Origin: an uncultured Kiloniellaceae bacterium
GTDB lineage: Bacteria; Pseudomonadota; Alphaproteobacteria; Kiloniellales; Kiloniellaceae
DNA length: 64,000 nucleotides
Assembly: GCA_947500035.1 (NCBI GenBank)
Contig: CANMQP010000003.1
Coordinates: 141,077 to 205,076, forward strand
Reading direction: 5' to 3'
Below are positions 37,706-47,915 of this stretch, one piece after another. Under the pieces are notes generated by a model, which saw nothing but the letters and a program-made list of their open reading frames with translations, was not told the DNA's origin and made no database searches. Made by a program: the position numbers and the translations under genes. Within the stretch, counting starts at the first letter, position 1. Each line of letters begins with the position of its first letter.

Positions 37706-39204
37706 GTTGGCTTTTGGCGCTACCTGTTATTCTTCCCTTCGCAACAGCTGTGTTGGTCTTTCTTCTCCGCTCGCGCGGGGCGGCCGGGCGTTGGCTCAGC
37801 GTCGCCGGCTGCGGCCTCCTGCTTGTTGTCTCGATCCTCTTGATGGCGGCGACCTGGCGCGAGGGTGTCATCGCGGCCCAGATGGGGGGCTGGCCTGCAC
37901 CCTTCGGGATCACCCTGGTGGCCGATCTGCTGAGCGCCGTCATGGTGCTGATTACTGCCATTACCGGTTTGGCGGTGGCCGTCTATGCTCTGGCGGATAT
38001 TGATGAACGCCGGGAAACTCTGGGCTATCACGCGCTTTTTCAGATTCTGCTGGCCGGCGTTTGCGGCGCTTTCCTTACCGGCGATATCTTCAATCTCTAT
38101 GTGTGGTTCGAGGTGATGCTGATTGCGTCCTTCGGCCTCTTGGTCTTGGGTGGGGATAAAGCGCAACTCGATGGCGGTATCAAGTACGTCACCCTGAACC
38201 TTGTCTCCACGGTCATGTTCCTGACCGGGATCGCGTTGCTTTACGGTTTGACCGGGACGCTGAACATGGCGGATCTGCACGGCGCGGTGCGCGAGGTCGA
38301 GAACCAGGGCCTGCTGACGGTCGTCGCGGTCGTATTCATGATTGCCTTCGGCGTTAAGGCCGCGGTTTTCCCGCTATTCTTCTGGCTTCCAGCCTCGTAT
38401 CACACGCCGCCGGTCGCCGTATCGGCGGTCTTTGCCGGGCTTTTGACCAAAGTCGGTGTCTACGCGCTGATCCGTACCTTTACCCTGATCTTTACCGAGG
38501 ACACGGCGTATACCCATAACCTGCTGCTCGTCGTGGCCGCCCTGACAATGGTCACGGGCGTCCTTGGCGCGGCAGCGCAGAACGAGTTCCGGAAGATCCT
38601 CTCGTTCCATATCGTCAGTCAGATCGGGTACATGATCCTTGGGCTTGCCCTTTACACGCCGCTGGCGTTGGTGGGTGCCGTCTTCTATCTGGTTCACCAC
38701 ATCATCGTGAAAGCGAACCTTTTCCTGGTCAGTGGCGTGGCGAAGCGGCTGACCGGATCCTTTGAACTCTCGGCCATTGGCGGACTCTACAAGTCCAGCC
38801 CGTTCCTGGCGGTGCTTTTTCTGATACCGGCCTTTTCTCTTGCCGGTTTCCCACCCCTGTCAGGCTTCTGGGCAAAGTTCCTGCTGGTGAAGGCCAGTCT
38901 GGAAGTCGAGGCCTATCTGATCGCCGCGGTCGCCCTGGTCGTCGGACTGCTCACGATTTTCTCCATGACCAAAATCTGGGCAGAAGCTTTCTGGAAGCCC
39001 CATCCCGAGGGGAAAGAGCCGGTCCTCAGTGCGCTCGACGCGCGCGCGCGGATGGCCCTGATGGCCCCGATTCTTGCATTGGCGACCCTAACCATTATCA
39101 TCGGATTCTATCCGGAACCCTTTGTGATCTTCGCCGAACGTTCAGCGGCGCAACTTCTTGATCCGGCCCTCTATGTCAGGGCGGTCCTGGGGGCAGCCAC
39201 ATGA
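37702..39204 (+). CDS. mrpD: Mrp antiporter subunit D (NuoN/M-like)
   Basis: The 500-residue, approximately 14-helix subunit is homologous to NuoM/N. It contains [21 protein letters not shown] with the conserved Glu in helix 5, and [34 protein letters not shown] channel residues including Lys in helix 7. GTG start, overlapping mrpC; its end overlaps mrpE. Confidence 0.95.
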   Translation: MSWLLALPVILPFATAVLVFLLRSRGAAGRWLSVAGCGLLLVVSILLMAATWREGVIAAQMGGWPAPFGITLVADLLSAVMVLITAITGLAVAVYALADIDERRETLGYHALFQILLAGVCGAFLTGDIFNLYVWFEVMLIASFGLLVLGGDKAQLDGGIKYVTLNLVSTVMFLTGIALLYGLTGTLNMADLHGAVREVENQGLLTVVAVVFMIAFGVKAAVFPLFFWLPASYHTPPVAVSAVFAGLLTKVGVYALIRTFTLIFTEDTAYTHNLLLVVAALTMVTGVLGAAAQNEFRKILSFHIVSQIGYMILGLALYTPLALVGAVFYLVHHIIVKANLFLVSGVAKRLTGSFELSAIGGLYKSSPFLAVLFLIPAFSLAGFPPLSGFWAKFLLVKASLEVEAYLIAAVALVVGLLTIFSMTKIWAEAFWKPHPEGKEPVLSALDARARMALMAPILALATLTIIIGFYPEPFVIFAERSAAQLLDPALYVRAVLGAAT

Positions 39205-39674
39205 ATATCTTCATCCTGAACGCTTTTCTGGCCATCAGCTGGTCCGCATTGATCGGCAGCTTTACGCTGTCGAACCTGCTGATCGGCTATGTCATCGGTT
39301 ACGCGGCGCTCTGGGTTGCACGGCCCTTGTTCCAAGCGAGCAACTACTTTGAGCGGGTCTGGCGGGTTCTGCGCCTCATCCTGCTCTTTATCTACGAGCT
39401 GGTGATCTCGAGTTTTCAGGTCGTCTGGGACGTCATTACGCCGACACATCTCAGCAGTCCCGGCATCATTGCCGTTCCCTTGGATGCCGAGACCGATGAG
39501 GAGATCCTTTTGGTTGCCAATCTCATTTCACTGACACCGGGTTCGTTGAGCCTGGATGTTTCACCCGACCGCAAGACGCTCTACGTCCACGCCATGTTTG
39601 TCGATGACCCGGAAGTACTTCGCCGGGAGATCAAACAGGGTCTGGAGCGCAGTGTTATTGAGGCCTTACGATGA
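39201..39674 (+). CDS. mrpE: Mrp antiporter subunit E
   Basis: The 157-residue protein has N-terminal membrane helices ([21 protein letters not shown]) and a cytoplasmic tail with [22 protein letters not shown], the hallmark of MnhE. It is needed for assembly or activity in known Mrp complexes. It overlaps both neighbours by 4 bases. Confidence 0.93.
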   Translation: MNIFILNAFLAISWSALIGSFTLSNLLIGYVIGYAALWVARPLFQASNYFERVWRVLRLILLFIYELVISSFQVVWDVITPTHLSSPGIIAVPLDAETDEEILLVANLISLTPGSLSLDVSPDRKTLYVHAMFVDDPEVLRREIKQGLERSVIEALR

Positions 39675-39994
39675 TCTTCGAAGACGGAGCGCTGCTTGAA
39701 ACGGCGATTGAAATCACCTTTATCCTGCTGATGCTGGCGATAGTGGTTGCTTTTATCCGCTTGGTGCTGGGACCAAGCCTGCCGGACCGGGTTGTTGCCC
39801 TTGACCTGATTACGGTCCTGGCTGTCGCCTTCAGCGCGCTCTTCGCCATTGCGGCAGAGGAGCCGGCGTTCCTGGATGTGGCGATTGCACTGGCGCTGAT
39901 TGCTTTCCTCGCCACCGTTGCCTTCGCGCGCTTTGCAGAACGCCGCCGAATGCGGGCTATTGCATCGTCCAAAGAGGCCGAGGAGGGGTCATGA
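39671..39994 (+). CDS. mrpF: Mrp antiporter subunit F
   Basis: The 107-residue, three-helix protein has FIRLVLGPSLPDRVVALDLIT, the central MnhF motif. Its C-terminal tail is charged. It overlaps mrpE and mrpG by 4 bases each. Confidence 0.93.
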   Translation: MIFEDGALLETAIEITFILLMLAIVVAFIRLVLGPSLPDRVVALDLITVLAVAFSALFAIAAEEPAFLDVAIALALIAFLATVAFARFAERRRMRAIASSKEAEEGS

Positions 39995-40326
39995 TCGAAA
40001 TCCTTGTTTCCTTCTTCGTGGTCGCGGGCGGCCTCTTCGCACTTGTTGCAGCACTTGGCGTGCTTCGTTTGCCGGACGTTCTGATCCGAATGCATGCCTC
40101 GACCAAGGCAGGCACTCTTGGCTGCGGTTTGATCCTGGTTGCCGTCGCCATCTTTTTCGGGGAAGGCGCGATCACGGCCAGGGCCGTAGCGGCAATCGTT
40201 TTCCTCATTTTGACGGCCCCGGTCGCGGCGCATATGATCGGCCGTGCCGCCTATAAAACGGGTGTTCCTCTCTGGGAGAGAACGGTCGTCGATGAGATGA
40301 AGTCGTCTTCCTCGCGGCCGGAGTGA
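39991..40326 (+). CDS. mrpG: Mrp antiporter subunit G
   Basis: The 111-residue, three-helix protein has LGVLRLPDVLIRMHASTKAGTLG, the MnhG signature. It is last of the mrp operon and is followed by a short gap to a convergent sigma-factor operon. The gap has a weak GC-rich dyad (GCGCC...GGCGC) but no clear terminator. Confidence 0.93.
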   Translation: MIEILVSFFVVAGGLFALVAALGVLRLPDVLIRMHASTKAGTLGCGLILVAVAIFFGEGAITARAVAAIVFLILTAPVAAHMIGRAAYKTGVPLWERTVVDEMKSSSSRPE

Positions 40327-40405
40327 TAAAGCGCCGTGGCGGTGAGCCGGAGGCGCGCGTAAAACCACAGCCTGTTAAGTTTCCTTCTGCGGGTGCAAGG
40401 GAGAT

Positions 40406-41002
40406 TTAGCCGTCACCCATTTGTTGGGCGAGGCAATGACGCAGTGCCTCCTTGGCGTGGTAGACCCTGGTCTTCACGGTTCCTTCGGGACAGGAGATGA
40501 TCTCGGCGATTTCCCGGTAGGGCAGGTCCTCAAAGAAGGAAAGTTCCAGAACCGCGCGGAAGGCCGGTTTCAGTTTGCCCAGGCAATGATGCAGATGGTC
40601 ACTCTCCTCCAGAGCTATCATTGCCGCAGCCTGATCCGCCGACTCGTCGACGGGATCGCACTGATCCAGGTCATCCAACTGTGTGGGCTTCTTCTTGCGG
40701 TGATGGTCCATGACTTTGTGATAGGCGATGCCGAAGATCCAGGTGCTCGGTTTCGAACGCTCTTCGAACTTCTCGGCTGATTTCCAGACTTCCAGAAAGG
40801 TCTCATTCAGGATGTCGGCCGCCTCGAAAGGGTCATTCAGCTTGGAAAGAATGAACCTGTAGACACGGGTCTCCAGTTCGCTATACAGCGCCGCAAAGGC
40901 TTTTTCGTCTCCCTTGGCAACGCGCTTCATCAGAAGGGTCGAGCTCTCTTGCTCCAACGCCCCGGTCTCCTCGTCTAAGGTTGAATAGGAACTGCTGGCC
41001 AT
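40406..41002 (-). CDS. ECF-type RNA polymerase sigma factor
   Basis: The 198-residue sigma factor has region 2 at about residues 25-95 (AFAALYSELETRVYRFI, ADILNETFLEVWKSAEKF, PSTWIFGIAYHKVMDHHRKK) and region 4 at about 130-190 (LPYREIAEIISCPEGTVKTRVYHAKEALR). No extra C-terminal domain is present. The start is the ATG 2 bases after the stop of the preceding secreted-protein gene. It is the last gene of a three-gene operon. Its likely targets are the four similar promoter motifs between 45.6 and 51.4 kb; that link is inferred. Confidence 0.9.
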   Translation of the reverse strand: MASSSYSTLDEETGALEQESSTLLMKRVAKGDEKAFAALYSELETRVYRFILSKLNDPFEAADILNETFLEVWKSAEKFEERSKPSTWIFGIAYHKVMDHHRKKKPTQLDDLDQCDPVDESADQAAAMIALEESDHLHHCLGKLKPAFRAVLELSFFEDLPYREIAEIISCPEGTVKTRVYHAKEALRHCLAQQMGDG

Positions 41003-41004
41003 GA

Positions 41005-42216
41005 TTAGCGCCCCGCAACGATCCGCCTGACGGGCGAGGTGCCGATGACCGTTCCATTCCCCGAAATGGCTTTGATACGCCACAGATAGGGACGGCCGGC
41101 TTCGAGATGCGCCAGGCTGTAGACCTTGAGTGATGTGCTGTTTTGATCCGACGGCAGCACGATACCGGTAATGGGGCGGCTGGAAAGTTCATCGGGGTCG
41201 ATCAAAAGCGCCCCGCCTATCGGTTGAACCTGTCCGGGAGGGACGGGCCGGTCCGGACGTATCGGGTAGATCTCAAGCTGGTAGACCGCGGCACCCGGTG
41301 TGTCCTGCCATGAAAACTCCGTCTCAGTCGAGAGTTGGGTTCCCTCGGGCGGGCCGGTAAGGACAATGTTCTGTCCGGCAGGTGCGGCTGTAGCGTCCTT
41401 GCGCGGCACCACGAAGTACTTGAGTTCCGGTGGCGCAAACCTCAGTTCAGGGTCGGTTGCAACCAGACGGACGATATGGAGCCCCTGGGCAGAGGTCGGC
41501 AGTTCCGGGCTCTGCAGTGTCACGCGGCCCCGGCCCGCGAGACTGCGGCGGAAGACCTGGAGCCTGCGAAACACCAGGGCGCCTCGGGTCGAGCTTGGAT
41601 CGGCAATCTGCCACTCGAACTCTGCGATGCCGGCGCCGTCAAAATTGATGTCCGCCAGGGCGACAAGACGCTCGCCGGCCGGCAGTACCTTGACTCGGCT
41701 GCGATCCTCGAAGAAAAGGTCGAGGCGCCTGACATCAAACTCGCTGGCAGTGCTGGTTGCCGGAACCAGTCTCACCGCTCCGGCTGTGGCGGCGAAACCA
41801 TCGTCAAAGCTGCGGCGGTAGATGGGGACCTGGTCCGGATTCTGCGCCATTTGGAAGGCAACCGATGCCGGAACCCGCAGAGTTTCCGTGAAGGTCTCGA
41901 TCGGGAATATTTGGCCGGCAGGATCGCTGACCCTCGAGAGGAGCGTGGCGTTCGTGGCGACAACCGTTCTGCCGATAAGAAACTCGCCCCTGGTTGATCT
42001 GACGGTAACGACAGGGGAGGCAGAGAGCACGTCGCGGCGCACGCGCCAGGTGACCGCAATAGTGGTTGAACCCGCAGGAACGGTCACCTGGGCATTTGCG
42101 GGTGTCGGTGTGACCTCCAGAATGTCAGCCTTTGCAGGCGTTGCAAAGGGCAGGAGGCACGCGGCGGTCAAGAGGAGACCTCGAGCGATGAGCGACTTAC
42201 AGGACTTAATAGTCAT
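41005..42216 (-). CDS. Secreted protein of unknown function, sigma-factor operon
   Basis: The 403-residue product has a signal peptide (SLIARGLLLTAACLLPFATPAKA, residues 8-30) and then a beta-rich, Pro-containing extracytoplasmic part. The C-terminal third reads like a fibronectin-type or carbohydrate-binding fold (GTQLSTETEFSWQDTPGA, YQLEIYP, RPYLWRIKAISGNG). No family is recognised. GGAGAG lies before the ATG. It sits between the large beta-barrel gene (12-base gap) and the sigma factor, so the three products probably act together at the envelope. Confidence 0.8.
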   Translation of the reverse strand: MTIKSCKSLIARGLLLTAACLLPFATPAKADILEVTPTPANAQVTVPAGSTTIAVTWRVRRDVLSASPVVTVRSTRGEFLIGRTVVATNATLLSRVSDPAGQIFPIETFTETLRVPASVAFQMAQNPDQVPIYRRSFDDGFAATAGAVRLVPATSTASEFDVRRLDLFFEDRSRVKVLPAGERLVALADINFDGAGIAEFEWQIADPSSTRGALVFRRLQVFRRSLAGRGRVTLQSPELPTSAQGLHIVRLVATDPELRFAPPELKYFVVPRKDATAAPAGQNIVLTGPPEGTQLSTETEFSWQDTPGAAVYQLEIYPIRPDRPVPPGQVQPIGGALLIDPDELSSRPITGIVLPSDQNSTSLKVYSLAHLEAGRPYLWRIKAISGNGTVIGTSPVRRIVAGR

Positions 42217-42228
42217 CAGATCTCTCCA

Positions 42229-44409
42229 TCAATAGCTAACGGGTGCGGAGATCCGCAAAAGGCCGAAAGCCTGCCAGTCTGTGCCGTCGAAGCTCTTGTC
42301 ACTGTTGCCATCTCTATTCTCCACAAGACCTTGAAACGCAAGCGCGACCCCGACATTGTTCTCAGTGGGGGGAAGGATCGTCCACACGATCTCGCCGTTC
42401 GCGATGGTGTTGTCAGGTGTGTCGCCGTCACCGGTCAGGAGGTTCAAATTGTAGTTCAGCGTCGTGTCGAGGGTTTCAGGAATAATCTCGGCCTGGAGGC
42501 CCAGATTGAGGTTGATGGTATTGGTTCGGGTATCGAACATCTTGTCCTTGAATCGGCTCCACTGAATGCCGCCGTTTATCTGTACGGCATCGCTGATTGC
42601 CCAATTCGCGGAGACATCAGTCATGTAGTTCGTCGAGTCCGATGACTCGTTCGTGCGGTCCAGGAAGCCTGAGAAGGTCTCTGATAGCTGCCACCCCCAA
42701 GGCCCATAGCTCGATCCTCCGCCTAGCGTGACCGAGTAATTCTGATTGTCCGTATCCGTCCCCAGATAAGCCTCGGGAGTCTTGATCCGTTTGTTGCTGG
42801 CCGTCCCTGCATTGAGGTTCAAGAAGGGCTGGCCGAACCAATCGGTCTCGTCCTCGGCCGGAGGATCTATCGTGGGGTAGTAGTTTGCGGAAAATTGATA
42901 ACTCAGCAGGCGTTCGGTCGGAAGCTCTTCCAGATCGTCCACATTATTCGTCTGATAAAGTGCCTGCGCGTTCGCCGAGACGCTTCCCCAATTGAGGTCG
43001 GAATAGAGCAGAACGCTCTCACGATCCGCTGCCAGGGATGAGTTGGCGAGGCTATTGAAGAAGGTGTCGACGCGTTCGTATTGACCGCCAATCGTGACGC
43101 TCAGATACTCGCCCCCTATCTCCTCGGACTGGAAAGGTGTGTAGGCCGCGGCGAACGACCAGGCATCTCCCTGAGCCTCGTCCTCGCCGACAAAGACGTC
43201 GCCCTGCTCGAAGTTGCTGCGGGCATACTGTCCGGTAAGTTGCAGGCTGCGCTCGAAGAGAAAGCGTTCCACAGTCACGCCCCAGCCATCGCCCTCGTTC
43301 ACAACGCTCTCGCCGCCAATGCCGAAACCGCCGTCGCTTCCCTGGCCGCTGTAGTAGATTCCTGTGATCGAGAAATCCTGGCCCCAGGCCGGGACCGGAT
43401 GTGCGGTGGCCTGAAAACCCATCAGCCGGTTGTCGCTGTCGCCGAGACCGGTGATGTTCTCGCTGCCGACGGTGCTCTCAGGCAGGAAGCTGAACCCGGT
43501 GACTGCAATCATTTCATCGGCACTGCCGAGACTGGCGGAGAGGCCGCGGCGGCTGTAGTTCGACATGATGTAATTATCGATATCCAGGCTTTGATGGCCT
43601 AACGCAACCTGGCCGAAGATGTCCTCGCCGTCGAAGCGGGTATTGAAATTGTACTCGCCAAGATCGAACCCGCGGCCTGTTGCCGAGCGATCCTTTTGGG
43701 TCTCGAGAAGATAGTTTGCATTTCCGGTGACTGACCAGCGCCCGGCGCTATAGGCGGTATCGGCATAACCGCCACCGGAGACCTGCCCGCGCGCGGGTTG
43801 GTTTGAGAAGCCTTTGTCTCCGAGTCTTTGGCTGAACTCGACGGAATTTGTCGCGGACAAGGAGAAAGGATCTACGTCCGGGCTGACATCGGCAATGGCT
43901 GCGTCTCCAGAGACAAAGAGGACCCAGCTTCCGCGCGCGATGATCTCGCCTTCAGGTGTGAGCTCGATCATGCGCAGTTCGTGTTCACCTGGCTCCAGGG
44001 CTTGTTGCGGGCGGTAGGTGAAGGATTGATCCTCAAATGCGAGAAGCGGGGTGACGTCAATGGCATCAACTTCCAAACCCAAACGCAAAAGGACCTCGAA
44101 AGGGACTGCGTCGGGAATCCGGATCACAAGCTCTTCCAGCGGACCGTAGCTGTCGCCGTTTTTGGCGGGTTCCAGGGTTGCGGTCCACTGGCCTTGGTCC
44201 GTGTCTTCCAAATTCTGCGCATCGTCTAATTCCTGCCCAAGAGCTGTGGCGCCGAGCAGGATGAAACCCAACAGTGCAAGCGCGATTGCCCAGAACACTG
44301 TGCGAGGCGGCACACCGTCGTTGGCCGGTGCGCTACGGGCGCAGCTGTTGCAGACCGACTTTCGCCCCTGGCTGAATCCGTCGCAGGACAAGTGATTTGG
44401 GAGTCCCAA
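42229..44409 (-). CDS. Large outer-membrane beta-barrel protein of unknown function
   Basis: The 726-residue product has a hydrophobic export segment (TVFWAIALALLGFILLGATA, about residues 38-57). A periplasmic domain of about 120 residues resembles a short Ig-like module (EPGEHELRMIELTPEGEII). The remainder has alternating, aromatic- and Asn/Gly-rich beta strands and ends in a terminal Tyr (LLRISAPVSY), typical of outer-membrane barrels. The start is a TTG with AGGAG 6 bases upstream, which leaves an unusually long N-region before the export segment; a later GTG would give a normal signal peptide. No TonB box or plug domain is seen. Confidence 0.75.
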   Translation of the reverse strand: MGLPNHLSCDGFSQGRKSVCNSCARSAPANDGVPPRTVFWAIALALLGFILLGATALGQELDDAQNLEDTDQGQWTATLEPAKNGDSYGPLEELVIRIPDAVPFEVLLRLGLEVDAIDVTPLLAFEDQSFTYRPQQALEPGEHELRMIELTPEGEIIARGSWVLFVSGDAAIADVSPDVDPFSLSATNSVEFSQRLGDKGFSNQPARGQVSGGGYADTAYSAGRWSVTGNANYLLETQKDRSATGRGFDLGEYNFNTRFDGEDIFGQVALGHQSLDIDNYIMSNYSRRGLSASLGSADEMIAVTGFSFLPESTVGSENITGLGDSDNRLMGFQATAHPVPAWGQDFSITGIYYSGQGSDGGFGIGGESVVNEGDGWGVTVERFLFERSLQLTGQYARSNFEQGDVFVGEDEAQGDAWSFAAAYTPFQSEEIGGEYLSVTIGGQYERVDTFFNSLANSSLAADRESVLLYSDLNWGSVSANAQALYQTNNVDDLEELPTERLLSYQFSANYYPTIDPPAEDETDWFGQPFLNLNAGTASNKRIKTPEAYLGTDTDNQNYSVTLGGGSSYGPWGWQLSETFSGFLDRTNESSDSTNYMTDVSANWAISDAVQINGGIQWSRFKDKMFDTRTNTINLNLGLQAEIIPETLDTTLNYNLNLLTGDGDTPDNTIANGEIVWTILPPTENNVGVALAFQGLVENRDGNSDKSFDGTDWQAFGLLRISAPVSY

Positions 44410-45799
44410 AACTTACTCCTGACGTGCTTTTTTTTGCAGTGAAAGGAACATTCAATTCACCTGTTGTGAAATATATTGTATTTATACAAGTAATTACCGC
44501 ATTATTATTTAAATAACGTTAAATAATTAAAGTATAAAAGCCGAATTATGTTGTTTTGTTACTTAAGGGGCGCCATCTTGATGGCCGCGCAGAAAGTGAT
44601 ACGCGTGAGTGCCATCTACCGTCCGCCAAAACAGCCGGAAGTCGCGTTGGTGTTTCAGGCCGATCTCCCTATGTGCCAATATCCGACGTTCCCAGTTACA
44701 CGGCGGCGATGCCGCGGTTTTTACGTGTCAGTCAGACAAGCTGTCGCAGCAGGTCTGAAGACGTTAGTCGTCGCCTGTAAGTAGGCAAAAAAAACAACAA
44801 ATGGTCGAAAAAATACTGTTTCTAAAAATATAGCAATTTCATTCATTTGCTTACGAACTAATCGCTTTCATGTTGTCAACGCACCGATACAGCGATGAGT
44901 GGCATTTGCGATAACACCGCGTGAACACACAACGTCATACATGCGAATGCGGCGGACATGAACCCGAAGCGCTGCACAAAGATGATGCACATTTGCATCG
45001 CATCCGGTCGGGTGGTGCTATTATTTGTCTTAAAAATGAATGATAACAATGTGATATGTGTAGTTTCTAGATGTCTCTTTGACTAAAAAACAGCTCCAAA
45101 AATAATTTGAATACGTTCGATAAAATCGCGGCAGCCTGACACCCTCTAAGGCGATGGGCAATTGAACCAACAGGCGATTAGAGTCGTTTGGATTCCGAAG
45201 TCACTGACGTTCATGGCTTCAGAGTTAATTTGGTTTTGAGGTGGGGAAAGCAGCAGTAATTCGGATTGGAAACCCACGAGTTCGCTTATTTAAGGTAGTG
45301 TATCTTTTTGGCGGAGCCGTTAGGTGCAGATGACGCCACTGAAGGCTTGAGTGTCAGTTCTGGGGAGGTTTTTTCGGGGAAGGTAAAATACTCCTGGAAG
45401 AACGGCGGGCGACGCAGGGCGGCGCGTGTTTCATTGATCAGTCCCTTTCAAGCGCAAGCGAGACAACGCGTCTGAGACCCGGTGCCGGCTGGCCGCGCTA
45501 CAAGTCTTTTTAAGGAGCCGATGATCGCGATGGATGGACGGCGCTTCGGCGCTCATTCTCTGCCTCTCGCAAGAAAACTGAGCGCAGCGATTTTTTTTTG
45601 AACCCTTTGCCGTGATAACGCGACGTAGGAATACGGCTCAAGTTTGAAGCCGCTGATTCCATACTTCCACCTGCCGGTGGTCATGTGACCAACCGAGACG
45701 TTGAACATTCCGTCTTGGTTCGGCCGGGACAGTCGGGCGCTTTGCCGATAGCGTTCGACTGTCCCACTTTTTTCCGGCCGTGTGAAACTATTGCAGGCT
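44410..45799. other. Long intergenic region with promoter and hairpin, no clear gene
   Basis: About 1.4 kb. Bases 44440-44560 and 44780-45120 are AT-rich. Frames of 74-78 codons near 44550-44780 have no coding character. An inverted repeat GCGCTCA/TGAGCGC (45549-45585) precedes a nine-T run that is part of an ECF-like promoter motif. Room exists for a small RNA, but none can be identified. Confidence 0.5.
45591..45625 (+). promoter_or_regulatory. ECF-type promoter motif, copy 1
   Basis: Nine T's, then GAACC (45600-45604), 16 bases, then CGACG (45621-45625). It faces the four-helix membrane protein gene about 175 bases downstream. The same layout recurs at 48257, 51262 and 51354. Confidence 0.6.
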
Positions 45800-46159
45800 A
45801 TGAAGCTATCCAGCTACACCACTTACGTGATCGTTCCTTTGCATCTGATCGTCGGATGCCTGTTCGGCCTTATTCCCAATTCGCCGTATGCTTCTTCTTA
45901 CTACAGCTTTTACAGTGCTATCGTCTTATTGCTTGTCCTGACGGTGGTTGTTTATGGGATCCTGGTCAACTATCTGCGGCCGGGTATTGCCCTGATTTGG
46001 GTGCAGTGCGGGATTGCGTTGATGGTCACGGCGATCCCTTTCTATACGCTGGATTTCAGCGATCCGTGGCACCTTCTCATGTATCCCCTGATACAGGGGA
46101 CAAGCCTTTTAGCCTGTCTGCTGGTAGGCAATATTGTTGCGCTCATGGCTCGGGGGTGA
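45800..46159 (+). CDS. Four-helix membrane protein of unknown function
   Basis: The product has 119 residues from the ATG at 45800, or 125 from a GTG at 45782. Four hydrophobic segments span most of it (TTYVIVPLHLIVGCLFGLIP, AIVLLLVLTVVVYGILV, ALIWVQCGIALMVTAIPFY, LLACLLVGNIVALMA). No family is recognised. It is convergent with the next membrane protein gene and has an ECF-type promoter motif upstream. Confidence 0.7.
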   Translation: MKLSSYTTYVIVPLHLIVGCLFGLIPNSPYASSYYSFYSAIVLLLVLTVVVYGILVNYLRPGIALIWVQCGIALMVTAIPFYTLDFSDPWHLLMYPLIQGTSLLACLLVGNIVALMARG

Positions 46160-46178
46160 GTGGACTCTTTTTCTCAAA

Positions 46179-47162
46179 TCAGTACCAGTCGATCGCTTTC
46201 GGTTCGGTGAAGAGAAGAGGGCGGAGTTCGTAGTGTTCGGTGACAGAGCATTCGATGTGCTCCTGTTTTTTCGCCAAACGCTCCAGTTCCTTGATTTCCG
46301 CACTCGTTTTTCCGTTCAAATAGAACGCCATAACGGCGGTGACCATTAGTCCTTCCTTCGAAGGCCATTCGACGAGAAAGAAGCGCTTTCGGAGGTTGTT
46401 GTTTCCCGCGCGCGCGCTCTTCAGCAGTTGGACCGTGACCTGGTCTCCTGGTTTCAGTCCGATGTCATGAACGATGTGGGCGTCTTCCCCGCAGGCTCCA
46501 AAACGTTTTAGGGCGATGAAATGGCCAGAAACAAGTAACAGGATATGGAGTGCAACCAGCGGCGAGAGCGAGATCGCCAGGACCGTCAGCAGATAAGAGA
46601 TCGAGATGGGCTGATCCGATCCCTGGCCGTATTGAATGACGACCTGTGCAAGCGCGGCAAGGCCCCAGAACAATGCAACGTAGTGCATGACGGCTGTCAG
46701 GCTCCGCGAACGGGTGTTGTGTCCGATGAAAATATCGACGAGCCGCGGGTCAGAGCCCAGGCGTATCATTTTGTGGGCCGCGAAAAGACGATCAATCCGG
46801 CTCGTGAGGGTTCTGCCGTAGGGGATCGACGGCAGTTGGATCGTCAGATGTTCTTGTGTGGGATCGTCCAGGGCATAGTAGTTTCTCTTGTTACTCTCAA
46901 GTGTCGGGCCCAGGAAAACGTAGTCGACGGGATTTCCCCAGGCGATAGCGACCCAAGTGTCGATCCAAAGACTCAAGAGAAACGGAAAGGAAACCAGGGC
47001 GACGAGGCATAGGAGAATTGGGACATGTCCCTCACCCTGTTCCCACCACCACGCAAGCACGTCGGGTGCGGGAGATCCCGTCATGAATTCCAGGCCGTAA
47101 TAGGCGTAGGCGATGGTGCCGGCAACCAGCAAAAGCATGCGGATGGCTATCTGATTACGCAT
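46179..47162 (-). CDS. Membrane protein of unknown function
   Basis: The 327-residue product has hydrophobic helices near residues 8-28, 45-68, 160-180 and 188-212. A soluble loop of about 90 residues lies between the second and third (PVDYVFLGPTLESNKRNYYA), and a hydrophilic C-terminal part of about 100 residues includes DHAWPSKEGL-like mixed segments and LERLAKKQEH. No known family was recognised. It is the last of three minus-strand genes that may share a promoter near 48.3 kb. Confidence 0.72.
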   Translation of the reverse strand: MRNQIAIRMLLLVAGTIAYAYYGLEFMTGSPAPDVLAWWWEQGEGHVPILLCLVALVSFPFLLSLWIDTWVAIAWGNPVDYVFLGPTLESNKRNYYALDDPTQEHLTIQLPSIPYGRTLTSRIDRLFAAHKMIRLGSDPRLVDIFIGHNTRSRSLTAVMHYVALFWGLAALAQVVIQYGQGSDQPISISYLLTVLAISLSPLVALHILLLVSGHFIALKRFGACGEDAHIVHDIGLKPGDQVTVQLLKSARAGNNNLRKRFFLVEWPSKEGLMVTAVMAFYLNGKTSAEIKELERLAKKQEHIECSVTEHYELRPLLFTEPKAIDWY

Positions 47163-47240
47163 TGCGGCTTAACCGGGAATGAGATGGGTTGTGACAGCTG
47201 TTACTTGATCGGGCTGCTGGCCTGAACGACAGACGGGATG

Positions 47241-47825
47241 TCACTGATCAGGCTCACCTGGCGTCATTTCGATCCAGCAGAACGCGTCGTAGGGCAGGCC
47301 GTTGTCCGAAATGAATACCTTCTCGCAACTTGCGCCGCTGAAACGGTAGCCATGCTTCGCGCCGGCCTTGTTGAAGACTTCGATCATCTCACGGCGATTC
47401 AGAATACTGTTCACATAGGTGTTTTCGTGTCCCGCGATCGGCTTACCCGTCTTCTGAGACCAGTTCTCGTCCCTGCGCGCGGTTTCCATCAGATAGCGCT
47501 GCATCCAGGAATAGCTGCTTAGCGATCCGAGCATGAGCGATGTGTATGAACCTCCGCTGTTGTTTTGCTGATGGGCGTCGAGAATCCTGGTGAAAAGCGC
47601 GACTGTTTCCGCTTCTGTGAAGGCGCAGGCGTGATCTGGGTCTGTTCTGCCGATGTCCAGGCGTAGTGTGCCGCCCGATCGCTCGACCGAAGCCTTGAGC
47701 GTACAGTGCTCGGTCTCAGTCTCATAGAAAGGCTTACGCAGTGCTCGTGATTCCTGCGCCAAGGAAGGAACCGTGGTGGAGAGCGTGAGCGTTGCCGTCA
47801 TGAATACAAGTGCTGTTTTCGTCAT
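47241..47825 (-). CDS. Secreted protein of unknown function
   Basis: The 194-residue product has a signal peptide (MTKTALVFMTATLTLSTTVPSLAQ). The mature part has four Cys residues (EHCTLKA, DHACAFT, ASCEKVF, AFCWIEM), consistent with two periplasmic disulfides. The ATG at 47825 has AGGAAAGGAAG upstream. The family is not recognised. Gaps of 78 and 90 bases separate it from its same-strand neighbours. Confidence 0.75.
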   Translation of the reverse strand: MTKTALVFMTATLTLSTTVPSLAQESRALRKPFYETETEHCTLKASVERSGGTLRLDIGRTDPDHACAFTEAETVALFTRILDAHQQNNSGGSYTSLMLGSLSSYSWMQRYLMETARRDENWSQKTGKPIAGHENTYVNSILNRREMIEVFNKAGAKHGYRFSGASCEKVFISDNGLPYDAFCWIEMTPGEPDQ

Positions 47826-47915
47826 GCTGCTTCCTTTCCTCATATGCAGGTTTCTTGTCCGGGGCGGGAATAGGGTCTGGCGTAGGTAACACACGCTAAA
47901 GGCCGTGATCCTGTT

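Noticed and set aside
44548..44784. Possible 78-codon gene in the long intergenic region
   Set aside because: No ribosome site, irregular composition and two competing frames of similar length; coding is not supported.
45549..45599. Intrinsic terminator (GCGCTCA hairpin plus nine T's) marking an unseen small RNA
   Set aside because: The T-run belongs to a promoter motif repeated at three other sites that have no such hairpin, so the hairpin is probably incidental; no upstream RNA gene could be identified.
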